Positions 1 to 9,094 of a stretch of 64,000 nucleotides of DNA are shown here, one piece after another. The notes under the pieces are model-generated. The model was not told the origin of the DNA, ran no database searches, and saw only the letters and a list, made by a program, of their open reading frames with translations. Position 1 is the stretch's first letter. Each line of letters opens with the position of its first letter. Both the position numbers and the translations under genes were made by a program. Source of the stretch: Solidesulfovibrio aerotolerans (GTDB lineage Bacteria > Desulfobacterota > Desulfovibrionia > Desulfovibrionales > Desulfovibrionaceae); contig NZ_WVUD01000002.1 of NCBI RefSeq assembly GCF_009856865.1, positions 203,017-267,016 of the forward strand. Reading direction: 5' to 3'.

Positions 1-2
1 GC

Positions 3-1904
3 GACCACCGGGTGGTGCAGTCCAATCCGGCCTTCCGGGAGATGCTCGGCTACAGCGCCGAGGAACTTTCGGTCATGCCCTACCGGGACTTCACCCCCAC
101 GGTCTGGCACGAGGCCGAGCAACGGATTCTGACCGAGGTCGATGCCCGAGGCTTTTCCGAGATTTTTGAAAAGGAATACCGCCGCAAGGACGGCGTCATC
201 TTCCCCGTGGCCCTGCGCCTGCACCGCTACCCGGCCGTTGCCGGCGATGACCGCCGCTATTTTGCCATCGTGCGCGACATCGCCGACGCCAAAGCCATTG
301 AAGCCGACCTGCGCCAGGCCAAGGAGGCCGCCGAAACAGCCAATCAGGTCAAAAGCGAATTTCTGGCCAAAATGAGCCACGAAATCCGCACGCCCCTGCA
401 TGCCGTTATCGGCATGACCGAACTGACCCTGGACACCAAACTGACCCCATCCCAGCGCGATGCCTTGCAAACCGTGCGCGAGGCCGCCGGCAATCTCCTC
501 GATCTCATAAACGACATCCTCGACATCTCGCGCATCGAGGCCCGGGGCCTGGATCTGGCCGATGAAGACTTTGATCTGCGCCGCACCCTGGCCGGCGTGG
601 CCCGCACGCTGCGCCCCCAGGCCCGGCGCAAGGGGTTGCTCCTGTCCCTGGCCGTGCCCGCAGCCGTGCCGCGTTACGCCCGGGGCGATGCCGGACGGCT
701 GCGCCAGATTCTGCTGAATCTCGTTGGCAACGCCATCAAATTCACCGACACCGGGCGCGTGGACGTGTCTGCCGCCATGCCCCAAGCGCAACAACTCATA
801 CTCACCGTGGCCGACACCGGGGTCGGCATCCCCCCGGATCGCCTGGATTACGTGTTTAACATGTTCACCCAGGCGGATTCCACCGTGGCCGGCCACTACG
901 GCGGCACGGGCCTGGGCCTGGCCATCTGCCGGGAACTGACCCGCCTTATGGGCGGCAGTATCGAAGCCAGCAGCACGCTCGGCCGGGGCAGCACCTTTGT
1001 GGTGCGCCTCCCGCTCACCCCGGCCCTGACCGTCCCACCCCGGCCGGCCCGGCCAGTCGGGCCAGTCGAGCCGGACGGGCCGGTCGGACAGGTCGGGCCG
1101 GCCACGGCCAAGCCCTTGCGCATCCTCTTGGCCGAAGACAATCCGGTCAATATCAAGGTAGCAACCACCTATCTGTCCCGCCGGGGCTATGCGGCCAGGG
1201 TCGCGCAAAACGGTCGGCGCGCCCTGGAACTGCTCGCCCAAGAGCCCTTCGACGTGGTGCTTATGGATGTGGAAATGCCCGAACTCGACGGCCTGGAAAC
1301 CACGCGGCAGATCCGGGCCGGGCTGGCCGGACCCCAAAACTGCGCCGTGCCCGTGGTGGCCATGACCGCCCATGCCCAGGCCGGAGCCAGGGAGCGTTGT
1401 CTGGCAGCAGGGATGAACCACTATTTGACAAAGCCGCTGGATTTTTCCGCCCTGGACGAACTGCTGGGCCGTTTTGCCGCCACCCCGGCCGCAGCCCCCT
1501 CCCCTGCCCCGGCCCCTGCCCCGGCCCCTGCCGACAACGACAGCCCCGGCCCGGTCCTGGATTCACCCGCCGCCCTGCGCCGTCTGGGCGGCGACGAAGC
1601 CCTCTTGCGCGAGATTGAAAAGGATTTCCTGGGCCACTACCCCGGCAAGCTGCGGCGCATCAGCCTGTGCAGCGACACCGAGAACTGGGACGAAGCCGCC
1701 CTGGCCGCGCATTCGCTGAAAAACGTCGCCGGAGCCGTGGGAGCCGAGTCCTCCCGCCGCCTGGCCGGACGCCTGGAGGCCTGCCTGCGTTCGCGCGACG
1801 CCGTCGCCGCCACGGAAATCCTGGCGGACCTCAAACGCGATCTGCACGCGGCCGGGGCGGCCATCAAGGCTGCTCACAAAAACCATCCCCCGGCCACCGG
1901 GTAG
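3..1904 (+). CDS. Hybrid sensor histidine kinase, 5' end outside window
   Basis: Phosphorelay kinase whose N-terminus precedes the window; the frame is already open at base 3, so the GTG at 12 is not the real start. Domains in order: PAS core (NPAFREMLGYSAEEL) plus PAC segment; HisKA with the phosphorylated His in SHEIRTPLHAVIG near residue 128; HATPase with N box NLVGNAIKFTD and G boxes DTGVGIPP and GTGLGLAI; a Pro/Gly linker of GPV repeats; a receiver domain with Asp in VLMDVEMPELDG; and a C-terminal HPt domain with His in AAHSLKNVAG. All catalytic motifs are intact, so an internal His-Asp-His relay is expected to pass phosphate to an unlinked regulator. No regulator gene follows. The input signal is unknown because upstream sensor domains, if any, are missing. 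Confidence 0.93.
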   Translation, partial: DHRVVQSNPAFREMLGYSAEELSVMPYRDFTPTVWHEAEQRILTEVDARGFSEIFEKEYRRKDGVIFPVALRLHRYPAVAGDDRRYFAIVRDIADAKAIEADLRQAKEAAETANQVKSEFLAKMSHEIRTPLHAVIGMTELTLDTKLTPSQRDALQTVREAAGNLLDLINDILDISRIEARGLDLADEDFDLRRTLAGVARTLRPQARRKGLLLSLAVPAAVPRYARGDAGRLRQILLNLVGNAIKFTDTGRVDVSAAMPQAQQLILTVADTGVGIPPDRLDYVFNMFTQADSTVAGHYGGTGLGLAICRELTRLMGGSIEASSTLGRGSTFVVRLPLTPALTVPPRPARPVGPVEPDGPVGQVGPATAKPLRILLAEDNPVNIKVATTYLSRRGYAARVAQNGRRALELLAQEPFDVVLMDVEMPELDGLETTRQIRAGLAGPQNCAVPVVAMTAHAQAGARERCLAAGMNHYLTKPLDFSALDELLGRFAATPAAAPSPAPAPAPAPADNDSPGPVLDSPAALRRLGGDEALLREIEKDFLGHYPGKLRRISLCSDTENWDEAALAAHSLKNVAGAVGAESSRRLAGRLEACLRSRDAVAATEILADLKRDLHAAGAAIKAAHKNHPPATG

Positions 1905-1909
1905 CACGA

Positions 1910-2112
1910 GACAAAGAAGCCAGAAGCCAGAAGACAGAAGGCAGAAGGCAGAAGGCAGAAGATGCCTCCGGCGGCCGGGGGCCTGAGGCCCCCGGCCCCC
2001 CCACCGGGAAAAGTTGTTCAAGGGGTTTTGGACGGTGGCTGGCACTCTGGCCGGCTGCCGGCCCGGACTGCCAGCCTTTCTATTTGATTGAAACCACCGT
2101 TGCTCCGGCGGC
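1910..2112 (+). repeat. 3'-end repeat element, copy 1
   Basis: Begins just after the kinase stop codon with a GA-rich tract (repeats of agaaggc). It continues with gcctccggcggccggggg and its inverted partner, a block resembling gagaagtttttcaaggggtt, a variable middle, and ends with accaccgttgctccggcgg. Copies 2 (3652-3827) and 3 (11106-11289) share the same order of blocks and the same position directly after a plus-strand gene. The G-run/C-run pair can form a GC-rich hairpin. Confidence 0.75.
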
Positions 2113-2170
2113 ATCGATGCGGAGGGGGCCTCACGGTTCCCGTCCTCCCCTACTGCCGGGCGCATCCCCA

Positions 2171-2204
2171 AAAAAAAGGCCCGACGCATCCGCCGGGCCT
2201 TTTT
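2171..2204. terminator. Bidirectional intrinsic terminator
   Basis: An 11-bp stem, AAAAAGGCCCG pairing with CGGGCCTTTTT, encloses a 10-base loop. The A-run on the left and T-run on the right let it terminate in both directions, which fits the convergent arrangement of the kinase gene and the minus-strand gene at 2225-2779. Confidence 0.85.
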
Positions 2205-2224
2205 GCGTTGCCGCAAAAAACGCG

Positions 2225-2779
2225 CTATTCGAGGTCGATGATGACCGGGCCAAGGATGTTGCCCACGGGGCGGGACAGAAACTCCTCGCGCTTGATCTCT
2301 TTACCATCATACAACATGCTCTCGATGTGAATGATCTTTTGCATCCAGACGTTGTTCTCGATGGTTTTGGGGATCTCCGTCTCGACAATGCGGGCAGTGA
2401 TCTTGTCGATATCGATTTCCTCGACGTCACTAAACGAATACGTATGGATGTATTCTTCGTTGAACCCAAAACAATACAGCAGATTGTTTTTGACGTGGGG
2501 CTGGAAAATCTTCTTGGCCGGATTGCTCTTGACCTCGCAATTGATCTTGCTTAGGCTGACCCGAAGCTTTTCTTTTTCATTGACAATGATGTAGACGACG
2601 GGACGGTTGCTTTCCAGCAAGTCCTCGCCCGAAGAGTGGAGGTTGTTGTCCACTCCGTGATAGATGTATTCGATGTAGCGTTCCCGGTTGGCTTCCCTGG
2701 CTTCCCGCACCACTTCCTTCTCGATGTAGGAATAAAAAATCCGCTGTCCGAAGCCCTTAATCTCAATGGTAAACTTCAT
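2225..2779 (-). CDS. Unidentified 184-residue protein
   Basis: I do not recognise a family. The protein is rich in Lys, Glu, Ile and Asn, has no signal peptide or membrane segment, and looks soluble, with alternating strand-like and charged helical stretches. Base composition is clearly lower in GC than its neighbours, which suggests either horizontal acquisition or unusual constraint. The ATG start is supported by a strong ribosome-binding site (GGAGGCGGAGG) directly upstream. The gene is read toward the bidirectional terminator at 2171-2204. Its 5' end abuts or overlaps the divergent NlpC/P60-like gene, so the two probably have interleaved promoters. Confidence 0.75.
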   Translation of the reverse strand: MKFTIEIKGFGQRIFYSYIEKEVVREAREANRERYIEYIYHGVDNNLHSSGEDLLESNRPVVYIIVNEKEKLRVSLSKINCEVKSNPAKKIFQPHVKNNLLYCFGFNEEYIHTYSFSDVEEIDIDKITARIVETEIPKTIENNVWMQKIIHIESMLYDGKEIKREEFLSRPVGNILGPVIIDLE

Positions 2780-2840
2780 CCTCCGCCTCCTGAGCAGATT
2801 CCGTGGTGTTCCGGCCTTGTCCGGGAAACGGCCCCAGTCC

Positions 2841-3641
2841 TTGCGGCCCGGCTATCGTCAGGATGCTACGCGGCTTTTTCCCTGCGGTCAATTTATCGTC
2901 GCCGCCCTTGGCCTGTGCGCCATCCTGGCCGGTGCGCCTGCCGCCCAAGCCGGCGATCCGGCCGCAGCCGTCACGCCGCTGCTTGGCACGCCCTACCGCG
3001 ACGACGGCGTGGACGACCCGAGCGGTCGCCACACCCTTTTCGCCAACCAATCCAAGTCCTTCCCAGATCGGGGCTATAATTGCAGCGGGTTTGTGGTCAG
3101 CGCCTCCCGCAGCATTCTCGGCCGCCCCCTGCTCCTCGACCCCATGCGCCGCGACCGCAAAGGCGACTCCGGCCAGAACGCACCAGCCGGCGAAGACTGG
3201 GATTTCGGCTACGATCTCATTTTAAACGCCACCGACGGCCTGCCCCGGCGCGTTCTCCTCCCGCCCGGTCCGGCCGGACCGGGCCAGCCCGCGCCAGCCG
3301 CCCTGGCCGCCCCGGAAAACCTCGACGCCACCCGGTTTCGCGGCTTTCCCCTGCACGACACCGCCGCCTGGAAAGCCGTCCTGGCCCAATTGCGCCCTGG
3401 CGAAATCGTCTTCGCCACACTCAGCAAGGAAAAAGCCGGCCGCCTCTACTACTACCACGTTGGCCTGCTCTATACCGACCCATCGGGCCGGGCCTATTTC
3501 GCCCACGCCACCCCGGGCAAAGGCAGCCACCGCCTGGAACTCACCAACCCGGCCGGCATGGCCGCCTTTCGCAAAGAATTCGCCGAAAACCGCTTCGGCG
3601 AAAAATATATCCTGCTCGTCGCCGCCCCGCTGCCGCGTTAG
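2841..3641 (+). CDS. Secreted NlpC/P60-like protein
   Basis: Probable cell-wall peptidase-fold protein. After a hydrophobic export signal (FIVAALGLCAILAGAPAAQA) come GTPYRDDG, GYNCSGFV (candidate nucleophilic Cys in the usual NCSGFV setting), and YYYHVGLLY with FAHATPGKGS (candidate catalytic His region). This order matches NlpC/P60-type cysteine peptidases, but the assignment is from motifs only. The start is unclear: the longest frame opens with ATG at 2766, inside the divergent gene, while in-frame TTG codons at 2817 and 2841 avoid that. An ATG at 2863 would give a neat signal peptide but lies in another frame, so a small sequence error or frameshift near 2880 is possible. Followed by repeat copy 2. 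Confidence 0.72.
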   Translation: MRPGYRQDATRLFPCGQFIVAALGLCAILAGAPAAQAGDPAAAVTPLLGTPYRDDGVDDPSGRHTLFANQSKSFPDRGYNCSGFVVSASRSILGRPLLLDPMRRDRKGDSGQNAPAGEDWDFGYDLILNATDGLPRRVLLPPGPAGPGQPAPAALAAPENLDATRFRGFPLHDTAAWKAVLAQLRPGEIVFATLSKEKAGRLYYYHVGLLYTDPSGRAYFAHATPGKGSHRLELTNPAGMAAFRKEFAENRFGEKYILLVAAPLPR

Positions 3642-3651
3642 GGGCGGAGGG

Positions 3652-3827
3652 GGAGAAAGAGAAGGCAGAAGGCAGAAGAGGCCTCCGGCGGCCGGGGGGA
3701 TGATCCCCCCGGACCCCCCAACGAGAGAAGTTTTAAGGGGGTTGGGGCGCTGGATGGTAATCTGGTCGGCTGTGGACCGGAGAGCCAAAGCGGACATTTG
3801 ACGGGAACCACCATTGCTCCGGCGGCC
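3652..3827 (+). repeat. 3'-end repeat element, copy 2
   Basis: Same layout as copy 1: GA-rich tract, gcctccggcggccggggg, a C-run partner (ggggggatgatcccccc can form a perfect short hairpin), gagaagttttaagggggtt, a variable middle with ggtcggctgtggaccgg, and the end block accaccattgctccggcgg. Lies right after the NlpC/P60-like gene. Confidence 0.75.
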
Positions 3828-3896
3828 AAAGGGCAAAGCCCTCTGGAATCCCACGCAGGTTCTCGTCGATGAGTGCGCCAACCCGGTCTAACTAAC

Positions 3897-4758
3897 TCAC
3901 GGCTTACGGCCCACGGCCATAAAAAACGTCAGGCTGAAAAAAAAGGTGCCCTCGGTGTCACGCCGACGCTGTTCGGCCGCAAACGCCGTGGCCTCGGCGG
4001 CTGACACCGCGCCGTCTGCCGCTGCCCGATCAGCCGTTTCCAGCAGGCTGTAGACCGCCTCGGCCGCCTCCAGACGGCGCAGCACCAGGGACAGGGGCAC
4101 AATTTCCACCCCGTCCAGCCCCGCCGCGGCGAGCAGCCGTCCCAGACGCCGCCCGATCCAGCCACAGCGGAAGCTGTCGCACCAAAAATGCGCCAGCCGC
4201 CGGGAAACGTTTGTAAAATCCGAATCCACCACGAAGGTGCCCCAGTCCGGCTCAACAGCCAGGACTGTGCCGCCAGGGCGCGTCGCGCGCGCCATCTCGG
4301 CCAGCACCAGCCCGGGGTCCGGCACATGCTGGAGTGTGCGTTCGATGCGGCAGGCGTCAAAGACCCCTGCCGCAAACGGCAGACGCGCCCCCGCACCGGC
4401 CACAAAGGCCGGCTTGGCCCTGGCACCGGCACCGGAAGTGCTGCTCCCGGATCGCCTGGCCGAGCATGGTCTGGCTGGCGTCCAGGCCCACGGCCAGCCC
4501 GACTGTCCCACCTAGCCCACCCGGCCCGACGGTCACACCTGCCCCGACCCGTTGGGCCAGGGCCGCCGCTTCCACGCCAAGCCCGCAGCCCACGTCCAGG
4601 ACGCTGGCCCCCGGGGCAAGGGCAAGCCGCTCCAGGCTCGCGTCCTTTATGGCCCGCATGCCCGGGAGAGCGCCCAGGTAGCGCAGGCAGCGCACGTAGA
4701 CGTCGGGATCGCCCGTGCGGTCAAGGCCGGCAAAGCCTGTGGCCAGATATTCCGTCAT
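3897..4758 (-). pseudogene. SAM-dependent methyltransferase broken by a frameshift
   Basis: The N-terminal half, starting MTEYLATGF at 4758, carries the SAM-binding motif I (SVLDVGCGLG) and a GLDASQTML segment, then runs out of frame to a stop at 4357. The C-terminal half lies in a second frame ending at 3897. It carries ARLPFAAGVFDACRIERTLQH and RPGGTVLAVEPDWGT, the expected motifs II-III of class I (UbiE/ubiquinone-type) methyltransferases. Joined near 4400-4450 they make a protein of about 287 residues with motifs in normal order. A one-base change around the duplicated CCGGTG units would restore the frame. This may be a genuine pseudogene or a sequencing error. It starts 23 bases after the upstream cysteine synthase fusion gene, probably in the same transcript. 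Confidence 0.75.
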
Positions 4759-4781
4759 GTCCGCACTCCGGCAACCAACCG

Positions 4782-7082
4782 TCAGCCTTGCGGGAACAGG
4801 CGCACGCCGTCGGCCGCATCCTCCACCCGGTAGCCCAGGGCTTCGATGGCGGCGCGAAGGCTGTCGGCCCGGACAAAGTCCTTGCTCTGGCGGGCGGCCA
4901 GCCGCTCTGCGACCAGTCGGGCCGCCTCGGCCGGCCATCGGGGGCGCGGCACAGGCAGCCGGGTCGGATCGAGCAGCAGCAAGGCCGCGTCGGCCCGGCC
5001 AAGCGCGGCCAACAGCCGGGTGGCGTCGCCGGGCGGCAGGCCGCCGGCAGCCAGCCCGCCGTTGGCAAAGCGGCAAAAGGCAAAAAGCGCCGGCCAGAAA
5101 TGATACACGGCGAGGTCATCGGCCAGGGCCACTTCCAGAGCCGCTTCCAGCCGCTCGGCCTCGGTGGCGGCACCTTGTGTGGGTGCGCCCTCGCCGGTTG
5201 CGGCCAGATGCAGGTTGGCGGCCAGTTCCTGGACGCGGCTGCGATTGCGCTCCCACATGGCCAGGGCCTCCGGGGTGGCCGAGAGCGGCTTGTGATAGCT
5301 GGTGGAAAGCAGCCAAGCCCGAATGGCCAGGGGATGGACGCCGTAGCCCAGCAGATCGTCGAGGGTGGGCACGCCCTCAGCCCCTTCCCCGCCAGCCACC
5401 CGGCCGCCGGCCAGCCAGGCCGCCGGCGACAAGCCCAGCCCGCCGGCCCAGATGGCCCGCAGGTTTTCCAGATGCGGAAAAGTCTTGTCCTCGTCGGTGA
5501 CGACAACGGTCACAGCCGGCAAAACCTTGGCCGCAGCCGCCGCCATCTGCAGAAACCAGCTCGGCCGCACATTGCCCCAGGGCGTGACGAGCACGTCGCC
5601 AGCTTTGAGGTCTTTCAAGCTCACGCGCTTAAGCAGCGTAAAATCCCGGGGATGGTCCTTGGCGTAGGAATCGAGGTCCACGGTCTTGCCAAGGGCCAGT
5701 TTGGACATGTCCAGGCCAAGCAGCCGCCCATAGGCCTTGTCCCGGGCCACGTCGAAATAGACGCTGCGCAGCTTTTCATAGGCCAGCCCCTTGTCCATGA
5801 GTTTTCGGGTCATGGCCAGGGCCTCGTCCAGAGCCTCGCCGGCCAGGGGAAAGGCCGCCCCGGACACGCCGAGCAAGGCGGCATAGCCGGCCACGCGCTC
5901 CCGGGCAGCCAGGGCGAAATCCCGGCACGTAAGCCCTGCCGCCCGCGAAGCCTCCAGGCAGCGGTCGTCCAGATCAGCCAGCCCCACGGCCAGGGCCGGC
6001 CGGGCACCGCCGCGCGCCAGGGCGCGCCCCAGGACATCGAGCACCACCACCCGCCTCCAGGCGTCCAGATCACCCGGCTCGGACAGGGACGGACCAAAAG
6101 TGAAAAGCCCGGGAGTTCCCGCCGCCGGATCAAGATAGACCGGCGAAGCCGTGCCGACGCTGCCAAGGGCCACGCCCTTTTTCTCGGGCACGGCAAAAAG
6201 GGTGGTGGACAGGTAGCGCTCGCCGCTGTCGGCCAAAATGACCACGATCAGGCCCGACGAAAGCTCACCGGCCAAACGCACCGCCGCCGCCATGGCCGCC
6301 CCGCCGCTCATGCCGACAAGCAGACCTTCTTCCCGGGCCAGCCGCCGGGCCATGGCAAAGGCCTCGTCGTCCTCCACCGGCACAATGGCATCCAGGGCAT
6401 GCTTGTCAAAGATGCCCGGCGGATAGGATTCCTGCATGTTTTTAAGGCCCTGGATCTTGTGGCCGGGCCTGGGCTCCACCGCAATGACCTGGCAGGCGGG
6501 ATTCAACTCTTTGAGTTTTTTAACCAGCCCCATGGCCGTGCCCGACGTGCCAAGGGCCGCCACCACATGGCTGGCCCGTCCCTCGGATTCTGCAAAAATC
6601 TCCACGGCCGTGGCCGCGTAATGGGCCTCGATGCTGGCCGGATTGTTGAATTGATCCATGAGCACGTAGCGGTCCGGTTCTTCCCGGGCCAGCCGGTAGG
6701 CTTCCTCAATGGCCCCGTCCGTGCCCAGGTTGCCCGGGGTGAGCACGATTTCCGCGCCATAGGCCCGCATGATGCGCTTGCGCTCCTCCGAGGCCGAGGC
6801 CGGCATAAGCAGCTTTAACTTGTAGCCCTTAACGGCGCAGACCATGGCCAGCCCGATACCGGTATTGCCGGAGGTGGCCTCGATGACGGTGCGCCCGGGC
6901 GTCAGTTCTCCGGCCCGCTCGGCCGCTTCGATCATGGCCAGCCCCACCCGGTCCTTGATGGAGCCGCCGGGGTTTCGCATTTCGATTTTGGCGCAAATGG
7001 TCACGGCCGGGTTGGGACACACCCGGCCCATACGCACCAGCGGCGTCTTGCCGATCAGGGACAGCACGGAATCATGAATCAT
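4782..7082 (-). CDS. Cysteine synthase fused to a degenerate cysteinyl-tRNA synthetase-like domain
   Basis: Residues 1 to about 310 are an O-acetylserine sulfhydrylase-type PLP enzyme: Lys43 in GGSIKDRVG, the substrate loop EATSGNTGIG, and a phosphate loop ALGTSGTAMG (GTSGT rather than the usual GTGGT). Residues of about 325-766 follow cysteinyl-tRNA synthetase from end to end (FTFGPSLSEPGDLD, VGLADLDDRC, FPHLENLRA, LLSTSYHKPL). The functional signatures are gone: the HIGH motif is replaced, the zinc ligand Cys before GPT is Phe, the second zinc-ligand region reads PSWFLQMAA, and KMSKS is replaced by a Gly/Glu-rich stretch. The half is therefore unlikely to charge tRNA and may be regulatory. 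Role inferred: cysteine synthesis from sulfide. Heads a minus-strand transcript with the methyltransferase; divergent from the MAF gene. Confidence 0.88.
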   Translation of the reverse strand: MIHDSVLSLIGKTPLVRMGRVCPNPAVTICAKIEMRNPGGSIKDRVGLAMIEAAERAGELTPGRTVIEATSGNTGIGLAMVCAVKGYKLKLLMPASASEERKRIMRAYGAEIVLTPGNLGTDGAIEEAYRLAREEPDRYVLMDQFNNPASIEAHYAATAVEIFAESEGRASHVVAALGTSGTAMGLVKKLKELNPACQVIAVEPRPGHKIQGLKNMQESYPPGIFDKHALDAIVPVEDDEAFAMARRLAREEGLLVGMSGGAAMAAAVRLAGELSSGLIVVILADSGERYLSTTLFAVPEKKGVALGSVGTASPVYLDPAAGTPGLFTFGPSLSEPGDLDAWRRVVVLDVLGRALARGGARPALAVGLADLDDRCLEASRAAGLTCRDFALAARERVAGYAALLGVSGAAFPLAGEALDEALAMTRKLMDKGLAYEKLRSVYFDVARDKAYGRLLGLDMSKLALGKTVDLDSYAKDHPRDFTLLKRVSLKDLKAGDVLVTPWGNVRPSWFLQMAAAAAKVLPAVTVVVTDEDKTFPHLENLRAIWAGGLGLSPAAWLAGGRVAGGEGAEGVPTLDDLLGYGVHPLAIRAWLLSTSYHKPLSATPEALAMWERNRSRVQELAANLHLAATGEGAPTQGAATEAERLEAALEVALADDLAVYHFWPALFAFCRFANGGLAAGGLPPGDATRLLAALGRADAALLLLDPTRLPVPRPRWPAEAARLVAERLAARQSKDFVRADSLRAAIEALGYRVEDAADGVRLFPQG

Positions 7083-7206
7083 CGCACCCCTCGCAGGATA
7101 AAGCCCAATCGTTTCCGGGCTGACTTGTGGTAGGCAAAAAATCGGCCACCGGCAAGAGTGGCAGGGAACTTGCTAAAGCCAAAGCATCTCAACCAAGGAT
7201 GGGGCC

Positions 7207-8976
7207 ATGGAGATCAACAAGTACCTTGCCGACAACCTCGCCTTCCTGGCCGAATCCGGCGCGCCCATTGGCAGCTGGCTGGCCGAGCACAATCCCGATC
7301 CGGCCATTGTCCACGAACGGCTGCACAAAAACCAGGGCGGCATCGTCGATTGGCGCATGGACGACGGCCAGGGCCTTTTCTCCAAGCTGCCGCCGCCGTA
7401 TTTTTACAAGGATTGGCAGCCGGTTGAAAAGCTCGAAGGCGCGGCCACAGTCATTATCGGCACGGCCCTTGGCTATGGTCTCAACCATGTGCTCACCGGC
7501 ACCCCCAACTCCCACAAGGTGCTGGTGGTGGAACCGCGTCCCGAAATGCTCCTGGCCTGCCTCGGCCAGACCGATTATCGGGCGTTTCTGGCCCATGGCA
7601 AGCTGGCCTTCGTGCCGCCCAACGCCGCATCCATTGAGATGGCCTTGCAAAACCTGGATGTGAGCTTTTTATTTTCGCGCATTTATCTGCGAAGCGACCT
7701 GGCGTGCAAGCAGATGGGGCCGGAGTATGCCCAGATGTCGGTGCTGACCCAGGCCAAACTCGAAAACCTCTCGGTGGAACTGACGACCTTGCGCCATAAA
7801 CAGGAAGTCATGGTCGGCAATGAATTGCACAACTACGGCCGGGCCATGAACGACGGCAGTCTGGCCCGGGTGGCCGGCATGGCCAAAGGTTTGACAGCCG
7901 TGCTCCTGGGCGCGGGGCCGTCATTGGCCGCTTACGCCCCGGTCCTGCGCCGCCACCGCCACAAAGGCTTTTACGCCGCCGCACTGCAGACCCTGCCGGC
8001 CCTGGAACGACTGGGCATCAAACCCGATCTGTGCCTGGCCATCGATTATAACGACAACATGCTCCAAAGCCTGGACAATTTGAACGATCCGGCGTTTGCT
8101 GCCGACATTCCCTTTATTTATTCCACCAAGATGGACCCGGCTGTGCTGGCCCGCTACCCCGGACCCAAAATGCCGCTGTGGACCCAGGGCGGCATGGCCA
8201 CCTATGTGCTCAAGGACCAGGAACTGGTCCTTGATGCCGGCGGCAACGTCGCGGTCACCCTGGAACGCTTCCTCACCTGGGCCGGGGCCGAACGCTTCAT
8301 CCTGGCCGGCTGCGACCTGGCCTGGCAGGGGAGTGCAACCCACGCCCCGGGCCACCACCACGCCGCAGGGGTCCACACCTACAACCCCCGCGAAGATGTG
8401 AAGCTGACCAACCTGCACGGTGAGACGATCTACACCCATTTTGGTTTTTTAGCGGCCAAGCGCGACATCGAAAAGGATATTGCCGCGTCTGCCGCCGGTT
8501 TCTTCAATCTGTACGGCGGCGGCGTGGTCATTGAGGGGGCGGTCAACATCGGTCCCGACGACCTCGAATCCGGTGAGCTGCTGGCCAGCCAAGGCATTGC
8601 CAAGGAAGTGTTTCTGGATGCCCTGAACCGGGCATCCCAGCCCCGCAGCCGGCCGGTCTTTGCGGCCAAGGCGGAAATATGGGCCACCTCGCTGAAAAAC
8701 GCCTCCCGCCGGCTGGAAAAACTCATGCGCAAAGCCGACAAGCACCAAGGCGAAATCCGGGAACTGCTGTCCCAGATCCAGTTCTTCAGCCGCCACGATC
8801 CGCTCTATATGCCCTATCTCTATAACGAGATCATGGATCTGGCCGGCCTGGTCCACACCAAGGCCCGCTACGGCGTCAAAGAATTGGCGACGTTTAAAAA
8901 CATCCGCCAACGCATCCTGGCCAAAATCCGCGAAATCGACGCCAATTTAGCCCCGTCCAGCACCTGGGCCGCGTAA
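7207..8976 (+). CDS. MAF/MptE-like motility-associated glycosyltransferase family protein
   Basis: 589-residue protein of the DUF115 / motility accessory factor (MAF, flagellin-modifying) family. The diagnostic core is LLGAGPSLAAYAPVLRRH near residues 236-253, followed by LGIKPDLCLAIDYND and FILAGCDLAWQG, matching the MptE-like nucleotide-sugar-binding fold. Members add nonulosonic-acid sugars to flagellin or perform related glycan transfer, so a cytoplasmic role in flagellin modification is plausible. No flagellar gene is adjacent. Start ATG at 7207 follows CCAAGGATGGGGCC. Transcribed divergently from the cysteine synthase fusion gene across a 124-base gap. Confidence 0.88.
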   Translation: MEINKYLADNLAFLAESGAPIGSWLAEHNPDPAIVHERLHKNQGGIVDWRMDDGQGLFSKLPPPYFYKDWQPVEKLEGAATVIIGTALGYGLNHVLTGTPNSHKVLVVEPRPEMLLACLGQTDYRAFLAHGKLAFVPPNAASIEMALQNLDVSFLFSRIYLRSDLACKQMGPEYAQMSVLTQAKLENLSVELTTLRHKQEVMVGNELHNYGRAMNDGSLARVAGMAKGLTAVLLGAGPSLAAYAPVLRRHRHKGFYAAALQTLPALERLGIKPDLCLAIDYNDNMLQSLDNLNDPAFAADIPFIYSTKMDPAVLARYPGPKMPLWTQGGMATYVLKDQELVLDAGGNVAVTLERFLTWAGAERFILAGCDLAWQGSATHAPGHHHAAGVHTYNPREDVKLTNLHGETIYTHFGFLAAKRDIEKDIAASAAGFFNLYGGGVVIEGAVNIGPDDLESGELLASQGIAKEVFLDALNRASQPRSRPVFAAKAEIWATSLKNASRRLEKLMRKADKHQGEIRELLSQIQFFSRHDPLYMPYLYNEIMDLAGLVHTKARYGVKELATFKNIRQRILAKIREIDANLAPSSTWAA

Positions 8977-8989
8977 GACGCGGGGGACA

Positions 8990-9075
8990 AAAGACAGGCG
9001 GCCGATGCTGCTCCGGGGTCCGAGGGATACAATCCCCCCGGACCCCGGCACCGGGAGAAGGTTGCAACTGCCGGT
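8990..9075 (+). repeat. Partial, diverged copy of the 3'-end repeat
   Basis: After the MAF gene, gctccggggtccgagggat is followed by atccccccggaccccggcac and gggagaaggttgcaactg. This corresponds to the hairpin and gagaag blocks of the element at 3652-3827 but lacks the GA leader and the terminal block. Confidence 0.5.
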
Positions 9076-9094
9076 GCCAGCAAGGAGGTCGCAG

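Noticed and set aside
4188..6818. 876-residue open frame on the plus strand opposite the cysteine synthase fusion
   Set aside because: It is a high-GC antisense shadow: low-complexity Gly/Arg/Pro/His composition, no domain, and it spans the convincing minus-strand gene and the gap.
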